Assembly: GCF_011927765.1 (NCBI RefSeq) | Contig: NZ_JAATJG010000001.1 | Location: 282,792-346,791 of the forward strand | From: Wenyingzhuangia aestuarii | GTDB lineage: Bacteria; Bacteroidota; Bacteroidia; Flavobacteriales; Flavobacteriaceae | Length of the DNA: 64,000 bases | Reading direction: 5' to 3' | Shown: in pieces, positions 8,980 to 19,231 of the stretch | Layout of the letters: each line of letters opens with the position of its first letter | Position numbering within the stretch: position 1 is the first letter of the stretch | Program-made: the position numbers and the translations under genes | The notes under the pieces: generated by a model | What the model saw: only the letters and a program-made list of their open reading frames with translations | Databases searched by the model: none | What the model was told of the DNA's origin: nothing

Positions 8980-9110
8980 GCTTAATTTTCTAGGCTTAGG
9001 TTTGGCACAAATGTAAACTTTTTTTGATAAAAAACCATGTATTGTTAAATATAGCTGTTTTATAGAGGTTTAAGATCTTAACTAGTTGATATTTAAAATA
9101 TAAGCATTTA

Positions 9111-9165
9111 TGGGCTTTGTGGGAAAACTTATTAACAATGTGGGGGAAAGTGGTAAAAGGTGGTA
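9111..9165 (+). promoter_or_regulatory. Candidate MraZ operator boxes upstream of mraZ
   Basis: TGG-type pentamers occur at 9111 (TGGGC), 9120 (TGGGA), 9141 (TGGGG), 9151 (TGGTA) and 9161 (TGGTA). The last three are exactly 10 bp apart and belong to near-identical decamers. E. coli MraZ is known to bind TGGGN repeats spaced by 5 bp upstream of its own operon, and mycoplasma MraZ binds AAAGTG-type boxes; this array resembles both. It lies just upstream of the -7 box, so binding would be expected to autorepress the dcw operon. Confidence 0.7.
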
Positions 9166-9175
9166 AAATATTTTA

Positions 9176-9183
9176 TATTTTTG
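9176..9183 (+). promoter_or_regulatory. dcw operon promoter -7 box
   Basis: TATTTTTG, a perfect TAnnTTTG. Transcription would start near 9188, giving a leader of about 14 nt before the GTG start at 9202. The -33 region falls within the TGG repeats. Confidence 0.6.
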
Positions 9184-9201
9184 AAAAATAGAACTGAATA
9201 C

Positions 9202-9675
9202 GTGGAATCATTAATAGGGACATACGAATGTAAAACTGATGCGAAGGGTCGTGTTATGCTTGCTGTTGGATTAAAAAAACAGCTAGAAAGTATTGTGCAT
9301 GAGGGTTTTGTGTTAAAACGTTCTGTGTTTCAGCCTTGTTTAGAGTTGTATCCAATGAAAGAATGGAACAAGGTAATGGGGCAAGTGGGGAAACTAAATC
9401 GTTTTGTAAAAAAGAACAATGATTTTATAAGATTGTTTACTGCAGGAGTAAAAAATGTAGAATTAGATGCTTCGGGTAGGTTGTTATTACCAAAAGATTT
9501 GTTGGCTTATTCTAAAATTCAGAAAGAAGTAGTGTTGTCGTCGGCAGTGTCTATTATAGAAATATGGGATAAGGAATTGTATGAAAATGCAATTAATGGT
9601 GCGTTGGATGATTTTGCTGAATTGGCAGAACAAGTAATGGGTGGTTTAAATACAGAAGAAGATGAGTTATCATAG
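9202..9675 (+). CDS. mraZ: Transcriptional regulator MraZ
   Basis: 157 aa from a GTG start at 9202, chosen because the conserved family N-terminus (ESLIGTYECKTDAKGRVMLA) begins there. The upstream in-frame GTG at 9160 lies inside the operator and promoter. Two AbrB/SpoVT-like halves are visible: DAKGRVMLAVGLKKQL and DASGRLLLPKDLLAYS. MraZ forms rings that bind repeated DNA boxes and represses the dcw cluster in E. coli. The 3' end overlaps rsmH by 14 bp. Confidence 0.95.
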   Translation: MESLIGTYECKTDAKGRVMLAVGLKKQLESIVHEGFVLKRSVFQPCLELYPMKEWNKVMGQVGKLNRFVKKNNDFIRLFTAGVKNVELDASGRLLLPKDLLAYSKIQKEVVLSSAVSIIEIWDKELYENAINGALDDFAELAEQVMGGLNTEEDELS

Positions 9676-10561
9676 TCCAGTGTTGTTAAAGGAAAGTGTA
9701 GATGCTTTAGAAATAAAGCCTGATGGAATATATGTAGATGTAACTTTTGGTGGAGGCGGACATTCCAAAGAAATTTTATCTCGTTTGGGAGAAAACGGAA
9801 AGTTGTTTGCGTTTGACCAGGACCCAGATGCGCATAAAAATGCTTTGGAGGATGAGCGTTTTACTTTAATCCCTCAAAATTTTAGATACATTCAACGTTT
9901 TTTAAGATTCTATGGAGCTAAAAAAGTGGATGGTGTTTTGGGTGATTTTGGAGTTTCTTCTCATCAGTTTGATCAGGCAGAAAGAGGTTTTTCTACTCGT
10001 TTTGATGCGCAATTAGATATGCGTATGGATCAAAAAGCAGAAGTAAGTGCTCAACATATTGTTAATTATTATTCGCAAGATGATATTGCAAATATTTTGT
10101 TTCAATATGGAGACTTAAGAAATGGTAGGGCTATGGCAAAAGTAATTGTGGCGGCTCGTGAAGAAAAGAAAATAGAAACAAGTTTTGATTTAAAGGAGGT
10201 GTTAGCAGCCTTTTTACCAAAAGCAAAAGAACATAAAATTTTAGCTCAAATTTTTCAAGCATTAAGAATTGAGGTGAATCAAGAGTTAGAGGTTTTAAAA
10301 GAATTTTTAACGCAAATTCCAGAAATTTTAACAGAAGATGGAAGGTTAAGTGTTATTTCTTATCACTCTTTAGAAGATAGATTGGTCAAACGATTTATAC
10401 AAAAAGGAATGTTTGAAGGAGAGCCTGAAAAAGATTTTTATGGAAACTTTAGTGTACCTATGGCAAAAGTAGGGGGCTTAATAGTACCAACTAAAGAAGA
10501 AATAAAAAACAATAATAGAGCAAGAAGTGCAAAGTTGAGAATTGCAAAACTTAAAAACTAA
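9662..10561 (+). CDS. rsmH: 16S rRNA (cytosine(1402)-N(4))-methyltransferase
   Basis: 299 aa. The SAM-binding motif is YVDVTFGGGGHSKEIL, followed by FDQDPDA, the catalytic-region VLGDFGVSSHQFD and the C-terminal YHSLEDRLVKRF, all typical of RsmH (MraW). It methylates N4 of C1402 in 16S rRNA. It overlaps mraZ by 14 bp and ftsL by 1 bp (TAATG). Confidence 0.97.
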   Translation: MSYHSPVLLKESVDALEIKPDGIYVDVTFGGGGHSKEILSRLGENGKLFAFDQDPDAHKNALEDERFTLIPQNFRYIQRFLRFYGAKKVDGVLGDFGVSSHQFDQAERGFSTRFDAQLDMRMDQKAEVSAQHIVNYYSQDDIANILFQYGDLRNGRAMAKVIVAAREEKKIETSFDLKEVLAAFLPKAKEHKILAQIFQALRIEVNQELEVLKEFLTQIPEILTEDGRLSVISYHSLEDRLVKRFIQKGMFEGEPEKDFYGNFSVPMAKVGGLIVPTKEEIKNNNRARSAKLRIAKLKN

Positions 10562-10887
10562 TGATAGGAGTTGGAGAGTTTTTTTCTGGAGTATTAAAAG
10601 GAGATTTTTTAATTAAAACGGACTCCTTTAAGAACTGGAAAGTAATTTTTGTGATTTTAGGAATGTCTATCGTGATGATTACATGTGCACACAAAACGGA
10701 CGAGAAGGTAATTAAGATTGCTTCTTTAAATAAGCAAATTAGAGCTTTAAAAGCTGAGTATATAGATAGTGCAACAAAAGTGACTCATTTAAAAATGGAG
10801 TCTACCATTAAAGAAAAAGTAGAAAGTCAAGGCTTAGAAACATCCAAAGAGCCTCCTGTAAAAATAGTAGTGAAAATACCTAAATAA
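10561..10887 (+). CDS. ftsL: FtsL-like cell division protein
   Basis: 108 aa. A cytoplasmic N-terminus of about 27 aa leads to one transmembrane helix (WKVIFVILGMSIVMITCA) and a coiled-coil periplasmic stretch (IASLNKQIRALKAEYIDS). The call rests on topology, size and position between rsmH and ftsI, where FtsL is always found. Sequence similarity within FtsL is weak across phyla. FtsL works with FtsQ and FtsB to activate FtsWI. Confidence 0.85.
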   Translation: MIGVGEFFSGVLKGDFLIKTDSFKNWKVIFVILGMSIVMITCAHKTDEKVIKIASLNKQIRALKAEYIDSATKVTHLKMESTIKEKVESQGLETSKEPPVKIVVKIPK

Positions 10888-10895
10888 ATTAAACC

Positions 10896-12890
10896 TTGAG
10901 TACCACAAAAAAAAGCATAATAGACAGATTGGGCTGGTTAGTATTAATGCTAACTGTGCTTTTTGTTGTTTTGGCGGTACGTGTAGGTTATATTCAGTCA
11001 GTAGAAGGAGCTCATTACAGAAAAATTTCTGCACAGCGTACTATAAAGACAGATACTGTATTTGCGAACAGAGGAAATATTTACGCAACTAGCGGAGATT
11101 TGTTAGCAACAACCATGTCTAAATACACTGTTAGATTAGATATGGTGTCTATTCAAAATGATGTGTTTGAAAAAAACATCAATGCTCTAAGTGATTCTTT
11201 ATCTGTTCTGTTTGGAAAACCATCTTCTTATTATAACAAGTACTTACGCACAGCTAAAAGACGTAGAAATAGATATTTATTTTTAGCAAGAGATTTAGGG
11301 TATATAGATTATGCTAGGCTAAAAACTTTCCCAATTTTAAAATTAGGGCAGTATAGAGGTGGATTAATTACAGAGCAAAGAAATGTAAGAGCTAGACCTT
11401 TAGGAGAAATGGGAGTAAGAACCATTGGTTATGCTGATTATAGAGGAAATGTAGGAGTAGAAGGAGCTTATATAAAATATTTAAGAGAGCATCACGGTTG
11501 GCGAAAAAAACAAAAAATTGCCAAAGGACAGTGGAAACCTATCAATGATAAAAACGAACAAGAGCCACAAGATGGTAGCGATGTAATTACAACGATTGAT
11601 GTGAATATTCAAGATGTTGCGCATCATGCTTTGTTGGAGCAATTAGAAAGTTTTGAAGCAGATCATGGTTGTGTGGTGGTCATGGAAACCAAAACAGGAG
11701 AAATTAGAGCTATTGCAAATTTGGGTAAAAATGGTCCAAATGGTGGGTATTACGAAAAAAGAAATTACGCAATTTACGAAGCACAAGAGCCAGGGTCTAC
11801 ATTTAAATTAGCTAGTTTATTAGTTGGGTTAGAAGATAAAAAAGTAGATACAGGAGATGTTATAGATACTGAAAAAGGAAGAATAAAAGTCTACGGAAGA
11901 AGTATTATAGATTCTCATAGAGGAGGTTATGGAAAAATATCTTTAGCAAGAGCTATAGAGGTTTCTTCTAATGTTGGAATTGCTAAAATGGTTATGGAAT
12001 CTTATAGTAGCAATCCACAGCAATTTGTAAATGGAATTAATAAGTTAGGTTTTGGTAGTAAAATAGGGGTTCCTATTAAAGGAGAAGGAAAACCATTTAT
12101 ACCCGATCCTAAATATGTAAAGAGAGGAGATCCAAAAAGTTGGAACGGACTTTCTTTGCCTTGGATGGCTTGGGGATATGGAGTAAAAGTAACGGCTTTA
12201 CAATTAATTACTTTTTACAATGCTATTGCTAATGATGGGGTTATGGTAAAACCAAAATTCATCAAAGAATTAAGAAACAATGGAGAGGTAGAGAAATCTT
12301 TTGATCCTGTAGTTTTAAATTCTAAAATAGCTTCAAAAGAAACCATTAACAAACTACAAACCATTTTAGGAAACGTAGTAAAAAGAGGAACAGGAGAAGG
12401 TTTGTATTCTCCAAATTTTTCTATGGCGGGTAAAACAGGAACTTGTCAAACAGAATATTGGACGGACAACACACAGTATGTTTCGTCTTTTGCAGGGTTT
12501 TTTCCAGCAGAAAATCCTAAGTATTCTTGTATTGTGGTGGTAAATAAACCCAATAAAAGAAAAGGATATTACGGAGCAACAGTGGCAGCTCCTGTGTTTA
12601 AAGCTATTGCTCAAAAAATTTACACTAGTGAAATGCAAGAGCAAGAAGTGATGTTAGATACACCTGTGTTAGCTACGGTAGAAAAATCAAACAAACAGTT
12701 TCAAAAAGAAAATTTAAATACAGAAAGCAAAATGCCAAATGTTAGTGGTATGCCTGTTATGGATGCGGTTTCTGTATTAGAAAATAAAGGATTAAAAGTG
12801 GCTCTTAATGGAGATTTAGGATTTGTTAAAAAACAATCTATAAGACAAGGAGTTGCAATTAAAAAAGGACAACAAGTAGTATTGTACTAA
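10896..12890 (+). CDS. ftsI: Division transpeptidase FtsI (PBP3) with C-terminal PASTA domain
   Basis: 664 aa from a TTG start. One N-terminal transmembrane helix (LGWLVLMLTVLFVVLAVRVGYIQ) precedes a PBP dimerisation domain and a transpeptidase domain with STFK (catalytic Ser301), SSN and KTG (513-515). A single PASTA domain closes the protein (PNVSGMPVMDAVSVLENKGLKV). It cross-links septal peptidoglycan as partner of FtsW. The PASTA domain makes it resemble SpoVD-type PBPs; E. coli FtsI lacks one. There is an 8-bp gap from ftsL. Confidence 0.96.
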   Translation: MSTTKKSIIDRLGWLVLMLTVLFVVLAVRVGYIQSVEGAHYRKISAQRTIKTDTVFANRGNIYATSGDLLATTMSKYTVRLDMVSIQNDVFEKNINALSDSLSVLFGKPSSYYNKYLRTAKRRRNRYLFLARDLGYIDYARLKTFPILKLGQYRGGLITEQRNVRARPLGEMGVRTIGYADYRGNVGVEGAYIKYLREHHGWRKKQKIAKGQWKPINDKNEQEPQDGSDVITTIDVNIQDVAHHALLEQLESFEADHGCVVVMETKTGEIRAIANLGKNGPNGGYYEKRNYAIYEAQEPGSTFKLASLLVGLEDKKVDTGDVIDTEKGRIKVYGRSIIDSHRGGYGKISLARAIEVSSNVGIAKMVMESYSSNPQQFVNGINKLGFGSKIGVPIKGEGKPFIPDPKYVKRGDPKSWNGLSLPWMAWGYGVKVTALQLITFYNAIANDGVMVKPKFIKELRNNGEVEKSFDPVVLNSKIASKETINKLQTILGNVVKRGTGEGLYSPNFSMAGKTGTCQTEYWTDNTQYVSSFAGFFPAENPKYSCIVVVNKPNKRKGYYGATVAAPVFKAIAQKIYTSEMQEQEVMLDTPVLATVEKSNKQFQKENLNTESKMPNVSGMPVMDAVSVLENKGLKVALNGDLGFVKKQSIRQGVAIKKGQQVVLY

Positions 12891-12891
12891 A

Positions 12892-14358
12892 ATGGAATTA
12901 AATAAAATTTTACATAAGGTAAAAGTGCTAGCTTCTAAAAACTGGAACCAACAGTTGTTAGAGGTAACAGCTATTGCTTTTGATTCTAGAAAAGTGGTAG
13001 CAGGTACTTTGTTTGTAGCTCAAAAAGGAGTGCATGTTGATGGGCATTTATATATAGACAAAGCTATAGCTTTGGGGGCAAATGTTATTGTTTGTCAAGA
13101 ATTACCAGAAAAAATTCATTCATCCATAGTATATATAGTTGTGAATAATGCCAATATAGCTTTGGCTCAATTGGCAGCTAATTTTTACGAGCATCCCTCA
13201 GAAAAAATAAAATTAGTAGGAGTTACAGGTACTAACGGAAAAACAACCGTTGCAAGTTTGTTGTGTCAGTTATTTCAAGTATTAGGGTACAAAACAGGAT
13301 TGTTATCTACGGTAAAAGTAGTGATAGATCAAGAGGTTTTTCCTGCTACGCATACTACACCAGATTCGTTAGCAATCAATCAGTTTATGGCTCAAATGGT
13401 GAAAAGTGGAGTGGAGTATTGCTTTATGGAGGTGAGTTCTCACGGAATTCATCAGTCTAGAACTTATGGGTTAGATTTTAATGGTGGAGTTTTTACCAAT
13501 ATTACACATGATCATTTAGATTATCACAAAACGTTTAGCGAGTACAGAGATGTTAAAAAAGCATTTTTTGATGAGTTGCCTAAAACAGGATTTGCTTTAA
13601 CTAATGTAGATGATAAGAATGGGAATATTATGTTGCAAAATACAAAGGCAACTAAAAAATCGTATTCACAAAAAACATTGGCAGATTATAAAGTAAGAAT
13701 TTTAGAAAAAAGTTTTTCTGGAATGTTGTTACAAATCAATAATCAAGAAGTTTGGGTGCAGTTGGTTGGAGGTTTTAACGCTTCTAACTTAGCAGCTATT
13801 TATGGAGTAGCTAAAGAATTAGGTGTTGATGATTTGGAATTGTTAACAGCCTTAAGTCAATTAAAAAGTGTTGATGGTAGATTTCAATATCAAGTATCTA
13901 ATACAGGTATTGTAAGCGTGGTAGATTATGCACACACTCCCGATGCTTTAAAAAATATACTAAGTACTATAAAAGATATTGCAGAGCCTAACGTGAATTT
14001 AATTACGGTAGTAGGTTGTGGTGGTGATAGAGATAAAACCAAAAGACCTAAAATGGCAGCGATTGCTGCTGAATTAAGTACGCAAGTTATTTTAACATCA
14101 GACAATCCCAGAACAGAAAATCCTACTGCTATTTTAGAAGATATGGAGGCTGGAATTACAAACGAATTTGCAGCCAAAGTTTTAACAATAGAAGATAGAA
14201 AACAAGCCATTAAAACAGCTTGTAAGTTGGCAAAAAAGAACGATGTGGTTTTGGTGGCTGGAAAAGGACACGAAACCTATCAAGAAATTAATGGAGAGCG
14301 CTCTTATTTTAACGATAAAGAAACACTAATAGAAACCTTTGAAATACTAAAAAAATAA
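12892..14358 (+). CDS. murE: UDP-MurNAc-tripeptide ligase MurE
   Basis: 488 aa ATP-dependent Mur ligase. It has the P-loop [10 protein letters not shown], the central-domain [12 protein letters not shown], and the third-residue selectivity motif [12 protein letters not shown] is the form associated with meso-diaminopimelate addition, so the peptidoglycan is predicted to be the mDAP type. It starts 1 bp after the ftsI stop and overlaps mraY by 1 bp. Confidence 0.96.
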   Translation: MELNKILHKVKVLASKNWNQQLLEVTAIAFDSRKVVAGTLFVAQKGVHVDGHLYIDKAIALGANVIVCQELPEKIHSSIVYIVVNNANIALAQLAANFYEHPSEKIKLVGVTGTNGKTTVASLLCQLFQVLGYKTGLLSTVKVVIDQEVFPATHTTPDSLAINQFMAQMVKSGVEYCFMEVSSHGIHQSRTYGLDFNGGVFTNITHDHLDYHKTFSEYRDVKKAFFDELPKTGFALTNVDDKNGNIMLQNTKATKKSYSQKTLADYKVRILEKSFSGMLLQINNQEVWVQLVGGFNASNLAAIYGVAKELGVDDLELLTALSQLKSVDGRFQYQVSNTGIVSVVDYAHTPDALKNILSTIKDIAEPNVNLITVVGCGGDRDKTKRPKMAAIAAELSTQVILTSDNPRTENPTAILEDMEAGITNEFAAKVLTIEDRKQAIKTACKLAKKNDVVLVAGKGHETYQEINGERSYFNDKETLIETFEILKK

Positions 14359-15572
14359 TGTTGTATTACTTGTTCGATTTTTTAGAAAATGAATATCAAT
14401 TAACAGGAGCTAGTTTGTTTCAGTTTATCACATTCCGTTCTGCTTTGGCATTTATGGTTTCATTACTATTGTCTACTATTTACGGAAAAAGATTAATCAA
14501 CTATTTAAGAAAACAACAAATAGGAGAAACGGTTAGAGATTTAGGTTTAGATGGACAAGTGCAAAAAGCAGGTACTCCTACCATGGGGGGAATCATTATT
14601 ATTTTGGCCACCTTAATTCCGGTGTTCTTATTTGCAAAGTTGGATAATATATATGTGATTATTCTAATAATAACCACTTTGTGGATGGGGGTTATTGGAT
14701 TTATAGATGATTATATCAAAGTATTTAAAAAAGATAAAGAAGGGTTAAAAGGAAAATTTAAAGTTTTGGGTCAGGTTGGTCTAGGATTGTTTGTAGGGGT
14801 AATGTTTTATTTTCATCCAGCAGTAACCATGAAATCTGAATTGCCTTTTTCTGAAAAAATTGCCAATACACATTTGTTTGGAGAAGCTCATAAATCTGTA
14901 AAAACAACCATTCCATTTTTAAAAGGAAACGAATTTGATTACACCTCTGTTTTAGGTTGGACGGGAGACAATGCTGCAGATTATGCGTGGCTTATTTTTA
15001 TACCAGTAGTTATTTTTATTGTAACAGGGGTTTCTAATGGAGCCAATCTAACAGATGGGATTGATGGTTTGGCTGCAGGAACATCTACCATTATTGTAGC
15101 GGTTCTGGGGGTTTTTGCATGGGTGTCTGGAAACATTGTTTTTTCAGATTATTTAAATGTAATGTACATTCCAAATTCAGGAGAAATGACAGTTTATATT
15201 AGTGCTTTTGCAGGAGGATTGATAGGGTTTTTATGGTATAATACCTATCCAGCACAAGTATTTATGGGAGATACAGGTAGTTTAACTATTGGAGGAATTA
15301 TAGCGGTAATTGCCATTGCAGTTCGTAAAGAATTGTTAATTCCCGTATTGGCAGGAATCTTTTTTGCAGAAAATATGTCTGTAATTCTGCAAGTAGGATG
15401 GTTTAAATACACAAAGAAAAAGTTTGGTGAAGGTAGAAGAATATTTAAAATGGCTCCTTTACATCATCATTATCAAAAGAAAGGATATCACGAAAGTAAA
15501 ATAGTTGCAAGATTTTTAATTATAGGAATTTTGTTGGCTGTATTGTCTGTTGTAACCTTAAAAATGAGATAG
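14358..15572 (+). CDS. mraY: Phospho-MurNAc-pentapeptide transferase MraY
   Basis: 404 aa polytopic membrane enzyme that moves phospho-MurNAc-pentapeptide onto undecaprenyl phosphate to give lipid I. Conserved parts: GTPTMGG, the Asp-rich [29 protein letters not shown] with catalytic Asp residues, GDTGSL and HHHYQKKG. A loop of about 50 aa after the fourth helix is longer than in E. coli, which as far as I recall is usual for Bacteroidota. Confidence 0.97.
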   Translation: MLYYLFDFLENEYQLTGASLFQFITFRSALAFMVSLLLSTIYGKRLINYLRKQQIGETVRDLGLDGQVQKAGTPTMGGIIIILATLIPVFLFAKLDNIYVIILIITTLWMGVIGFIDDYIKVFKKDKEGLKGKFKVLGQVGLGLFVGVMFYFHPAVTMKSELPFSEKIANTHLFGEAHKSVKTTIPFLKGNEFDYTSVLGWTGDNAADYAWLIFIPVVIFIVTGVSNGANLTDGIDGLAAGTSTIIVAVLGVFAWVSGNIVFSDYLNVMYIPNSGEMTVYISAFAGGLIGFLWYNTYPAQVFMGDTGSLTIGGIIAVIAIAVRKELLIPVLAGIFFAENMSVILQVGWFKYTKKKFGEGRRIFKMAPLHHHYQKKGYHESKIVARFLIIGILLAVLSVVTLKMR

Positions 15573-16907
15573 ATGAATAGAGTTGTTGTTTTAGGAGCAG
15601 GAGAAAGCGGAGTAGGAGCAGCCATTTTAGCAAAAAAGCTAGGAATGGATGTTTTTGTATCTGATAAATCTGTAATTAAAGAAAAGTATTCAAAGCAACT
15701 AGAAAAAGAAGGAATTGCTTTTGAGTCTGGACAACACACAACTAATTTGATTTTGAATGCCAATGTGGTAGTAAAAAGCCCAGGAATTCCAGATCATATT
15801 CCATTCATCAAAAATATAATAGCAGCAGGAATTCCCGTGATATCAGAAATAGAATTTGCAGCTACTTATAGTAGTGCAGAGGTTATTGGAATTACTGGTT
15901 CAAACGGAAAAACAACCACCACAATGCTAACACATCACCTGTTAAAACAAGCAGGGTATAATGTTGGGATTGGAGGAAACATAGGAGATAGTTATGCGGA
16001 ACAAGTAGCCAACCAAAATTTTGATAAATACGTTTTGGAGTTGAGTAGTTTTCAGTTAGATGGTATTGAGTCTTTTAGACCTCATATTGCTATGATTACG
16101 AATATTACTCCAGATCATTTAGATAGATATGAATACGATTTTGAACAATACATCGCTTCAAAATTTAGAATTACCAAAAATCAAAAATCATCAGATTATT
16201 TAATCTATGATGCCGATGACCCTGTGGTTGTGGAGGGAATAAAAAAACACAAACCCAAGGCTCAATTAGTACCCTTTTCTCTAGTTACAAAACAAGAATT
16301 TGGTGCCTATGTTGACCAAAATGATATAGTGATTAATATAAATAAAGAAGAATTAAGAATGAGCATTTCAAAATTATCGTTACAAGGTAAACACAACACT
16401 AAGAATGCCATGGCAGCTACTTTAGCAGCACAATTGCTTAAAGCAAGAAAAAAAACAATTTTAGAGTCTCTTGAAAACTTTGAGGGTGCAGAACATAGAT
16501 TAGAGCATGTATTAAAAGTAAATGGAGTAGAATATATTAACGACTCTAAAGCAACCAACGTAAATGCTACATTTTACGCTTTGGAATGCATGAACAATCC
16601 TACGGTTTGGATTGTAGGTGGAGTTGATAAAGGGAATGATTACGCAGAATTGTATCCGTTGGTAAGAGAAAAAGTAAAAGCAATTATTTGTTTAGGGTTA
16701 GATAATACCAAAATTAAAGCTGCTTTTGGAAGCATTGTAGATTTTATAGAAGAAGTTGAAAGTGCCGATGCTGCTGTAAAAATTGCTTACAAGTTAGCTG
16801 ATAAAGGTGAAACAGTTTTATTGTCTCCTGCTTGTGCTAGTTTTGATTTGTTTGAAAGCTACGAAGACAGAGGTCGTAAATTTAAAGATGCAGTAAGAAA
16901 TTTATAA
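15573..16907 (+). CDS. murD: UDP-MurNAc-L-alanine--D-glutamate ligase MurD
   Basis: 444 aa. The N-terminal nucleotide-binding motif is VVLGAGESGVGAAILA, the ATP P-loop GITGSNGKTTTT, then ELSSFQLDGI, the hinge DSKATN, and the C-terminal LLSPACASFDLFESYEDRG. It adds D-Glu to UDP-MurNAc-L-Ala. The ATG directly follows the mraY stop with no gap. Confidence 0.97.
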   Translation: MNRVVVLGAGESGVGAAILAKKLGMDVFVSDKSVIKEKYSKQLEKEGIAFESGQHTTNLILNANVVVKSPGIPDHIPFIKNIIAAGIPVISEIEFAATYSSAEVIGITGSNGKTTTTMLTHHLLKQAGYNVGIGGNIGDSYAEQVANQNFDKYVLELSSFQLDGIESFRPHIAMITNITPDHLDRYEYDFEQYIASKFRITKNQKSSDYLIYDADDPVVVEGIKKHKPKAQLVPFSLVTKQEFGAYVDQNDIVININKEELRMSISKLSLQGKHNTKNAMAATLAAQLLKARKKTILESLENFEGAEHRLEHVLKVNGVEYINDSKATNVNATFYALECMNNPTVWIVGGVDKGNDYAELYPLVREKVKAIICLGLDNTKIKAAFGSIVDFIEEVESADAAVKIAYKLADKGETVLLSPACASFDLFESYEDRGRKFKDAVRNL

Positions 16908-16911
16908 ACTA

Positions 16912-18129
16912 ATGAAGTTGTTAACCTATATAAAATCATACATCAAAGGTGACCTATTTATATGGGCACTAGTTGCTGTGTTGGCATTGTTTTCTTTTAT
17001 GCCCGTATACAGTGCAAGTACTAATTTGGTATATGTAGCAGGTAACGGAACAACCATAGGTATTTTAATTAAGCATGCAGTATTGCTGTTAATGGGGTTT
17101 GGAATTATGTTCTTTATTCACAGAGTTCCTTATCGTTATTTTAGTGGGGTTTCTGTAGTAATGATTCCAATAGTAATTGTCTTATTAATTGTAACACTAG
17201 CGCAAGGAACCACTATTGGAGGGGCTAATGCAGCTAGGTGGATTCGTATTCCTATTATTGGTGTAGGTTTTCAAACATCAACCTTAGCCGGTTTGGTGAT
17301 TATGGTGTACACAGCTAGGTATTTAGCTAGACATAAGGATGTTGAAATTAATTTAAAAGAAAGTTTGTTAAAGCTTTGGACTCCTATAGCCTTAGTTTTG
17401 ATGTTTATTTTACCAGCCAATTTTTCTACCACAGCCATTGTGTTTTTAATGGTGTTAATGGTGTGTTTTGTAGGCGGATATCCTATAAAATATTTAGCAG
17501 GAATTGTAGGGGCTGGAATTCTAATTTTACTCTTGTTTGTATTGTCGGCAAAAGCTTTTCCAGGATTAATGCCAAACAGGGTAGATACTTGGATGAGTAG
17601 AATAGAGTCTTTTTCAGACAAAGATTCAAAAGAAGGGTATCAGGTAGAAAATGCAAAAATAGCCATAGCTACAGGAGGATTAACGGGAAAAGGACCGGGT
17701 AAAAGTGTTCAAAAAAACTTTTTACCTCAATCTTCTTCGGATTTTATTTTTGCCATTATTGTTGAGGAGTATGGGTTAATTGGAGCTAGTATGGTTTTGT
17801 TGGCTTATTTTATGTTGACTTTTAGAATGTATGTGGCAACCAAAAAATCGGGAACGGTGTTTGGAAAGTTGCTGGTTGTTGGAGTAGGATTTCCAATTGT
17901 ATTTCAATCGGTTATTAACATGATGGTGGCAACCAACCTAGGGCCTGTAACGGGACAAACTTTACCGCTTATAAGTAGTGGAGGTACATCTATTTGGATG
18001 ACTTGTTTGGCGGTTGGAATGGTCTTAAGTGTAACAGCTTCTACAGAAGTTACAGAAGAAGAATTGGAGTTAAAAAGTGAAGATCCGTTAGAAAATTTAT
18101 ATCCTAAAGAAGAATTAGAAGAAGAATAA
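16912..18129 (+). CDS. ftsW: Septal peptidoglycan polymerase FtsW (SEDS)
   Basis: 405 aa with about ten transmembrane helices. SEDS signatures are visible: [11 protein letters not shown], the loop after [29 protein letters not shown], and [10 protein letters not shown]. It makes glycan strands for FtsI. The C-terminus ends in an acidic cytoplasmic tail ([20 protein letters not shown]). Confidence 0.96.
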   Translation: MKLLTYIKSYIKGDLFIWALVAVLALFSFMPVYSASTNLVYVAGNGTTIGILIKHAVLLLMGFGIMFFIHRVPYRYFSGVSVVMIPIVIVLLIVTLAQGTTIGGANAARWIRIPIIGVGFQTSTLAGLVIMVYTARYLARHKDVEINLKESLLKLWTPIALVLMFILPANFSTTAIVFLMVLMVCFVGGYPIKYLAGIVGAGILILLLFVLSAKAFPGLMPNRVDTWMSRIESFSDKDSKEGYQVENAKIAIATGGLTGKGPGKSVQKNFLPQSSSDFIFAIIVEEYGLIGASMVLLAYFMLTFRMYVATKKSGTVFGKLLVVGVGFPIVFQSVINMMVATNLGPVTGQTLPLISSGGTSIWMTCLAVGMVLSVTASTEVTEEELELKSEDPLENLYPKEELEEE

Positions 18130-18133
18130 AAGT

Positions 18134-19231
18134 ATGAGCAACATAAAGAGAATATTAATTAGTGGAGGAGGAACAGGTGGACATATCTATCCTGCTATTG
18201 CCATTGCTAACGAATTAAAAGTTCGTTATCCAGATGCTGAATTTTTATTTGTGGGAGCTCAAGATAAAATGGAAATGGAAAAAGTTCCACAAGCAGGATA
18301 TCAAATTAAAGGGTTGTGGATTGCTGGTTTACAAAGAAATTTAACCATTAAGAATTTAATGTTCCCTTTTAAATTATTTGATAGTGTTAGAAGAGCAAGA
18401 GGAATTGTTCGTGCTTTTAAACCTGATGTGGCTATTGGAACGGGTGGTTTTGCAAGTGGACCTACATTGTATGTAGCTGTTAAAAGAGGAGTACCAGCCT
18501 TAATACAAGAACAGAATTCGTATGCTGGAATTACCAATAAATTATTAGCGAAAAGGGTAGATAAAGTATGTGTAGCTTACGAAGGATTAGAATCGTCTTT
18601 TCCTGCGCATAAAATAGTATTTACAGGAAATCCGGTAAGGCAAGATTTGTTGACAATTTCATCAAAAAGAGAAGAGGGAGTTCAGCATTTTAAACTAGAT
18701 ACTTCTAAAAAAACATTGTTGGTCTTAGGGGGGAGTTTGGGAGCGAGAGCCATCAATCAAATCATAGAAACCAATTTAAGAGATTTGTTAGGTCAGGAGT
18801 TACAGATTATATGGCAAACAGGTAAGTTTTATATAGAAGAGTATAAAAAACACAATAGTTTAGAAGGAGTTCAAACTCATGCCTATTTATCTCAAATGGA
18901 TTTAGCGTATGCGGCTGCAGATATCATTGTCTCAAGAGCAGGAGCAAGTTCGGTGTCAGAATTATGTATTGTAGGAAAACCAGTAGTGTTTATTCCGTCT
19001 CCTAACGTAGCAGAAGATCATCAAACTAAAAACGCAGCAGCTATTGTAAATAAAAATGCAGCTGTTTTGTTAAAAGAATCAGAAAAGGAGCATTTTATGA
19101 CAAAAATAAAGTGTTTGCTTCAAAAAGAAGAAAAGGCAACTCAGTTGTCAGAAAATATAAAAGCATTGGCTAGGCCAGATGCAACCATTAGAATTGTAGA
19201 AGAAATAGAAAAAATAGCCAAGTGGAGTTAA
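18134..19231 (+). CDS. murG: UDP-GlcNAc transferase MurG
   Basis: 365 aa GT-B glycosyltransferase forming lipid II. Motifs: [17 protein letters not shown] at the N-terminus, GTGGFASGP, and the donor-binding [20 protein letters not shown] followed by EDHQTKNA. The gene overlaps murC by 10 bp. Confidence 0.97.
   Translation: MSNIKRILISGGGTGGHIYPAIAIANELKVRYPDAEFLFVGAQDKMEMEKVPQAGYQIKGLWIAGLQRNLTIKNLMFPFKLFDSVRRARGIVRAFKPDVAIGTGGFASGPTLYVAVKRGVPALIQEQNSYAGITNKLLAKRVDKVCVAYEGLESSFPAHKIVFTGNPVRQDLLTISSKREEGVQHFKLDTSKKTLLVLGGSLGARAINQIIETNLRDLLGQELQIIWQTGKFYIEEYKKHNSLEGVQTHAYLSQMDLAYAAADIIVSRAGASSVSELCIVGKPVVFIPSPNVAEDHQTKNAAAIVNKNAAVLLKESEKEHFMTKIKCLLQKEEKATQLSENIKALARPDATIRIVEEIEKIAKWS

Noticed and set aside
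9160-9201. GTG at 9160 as the mraZ start
   Set aside because: It lies within the TGG operator repeats and upstream of the -7 box, so it would not be in the mRNA.
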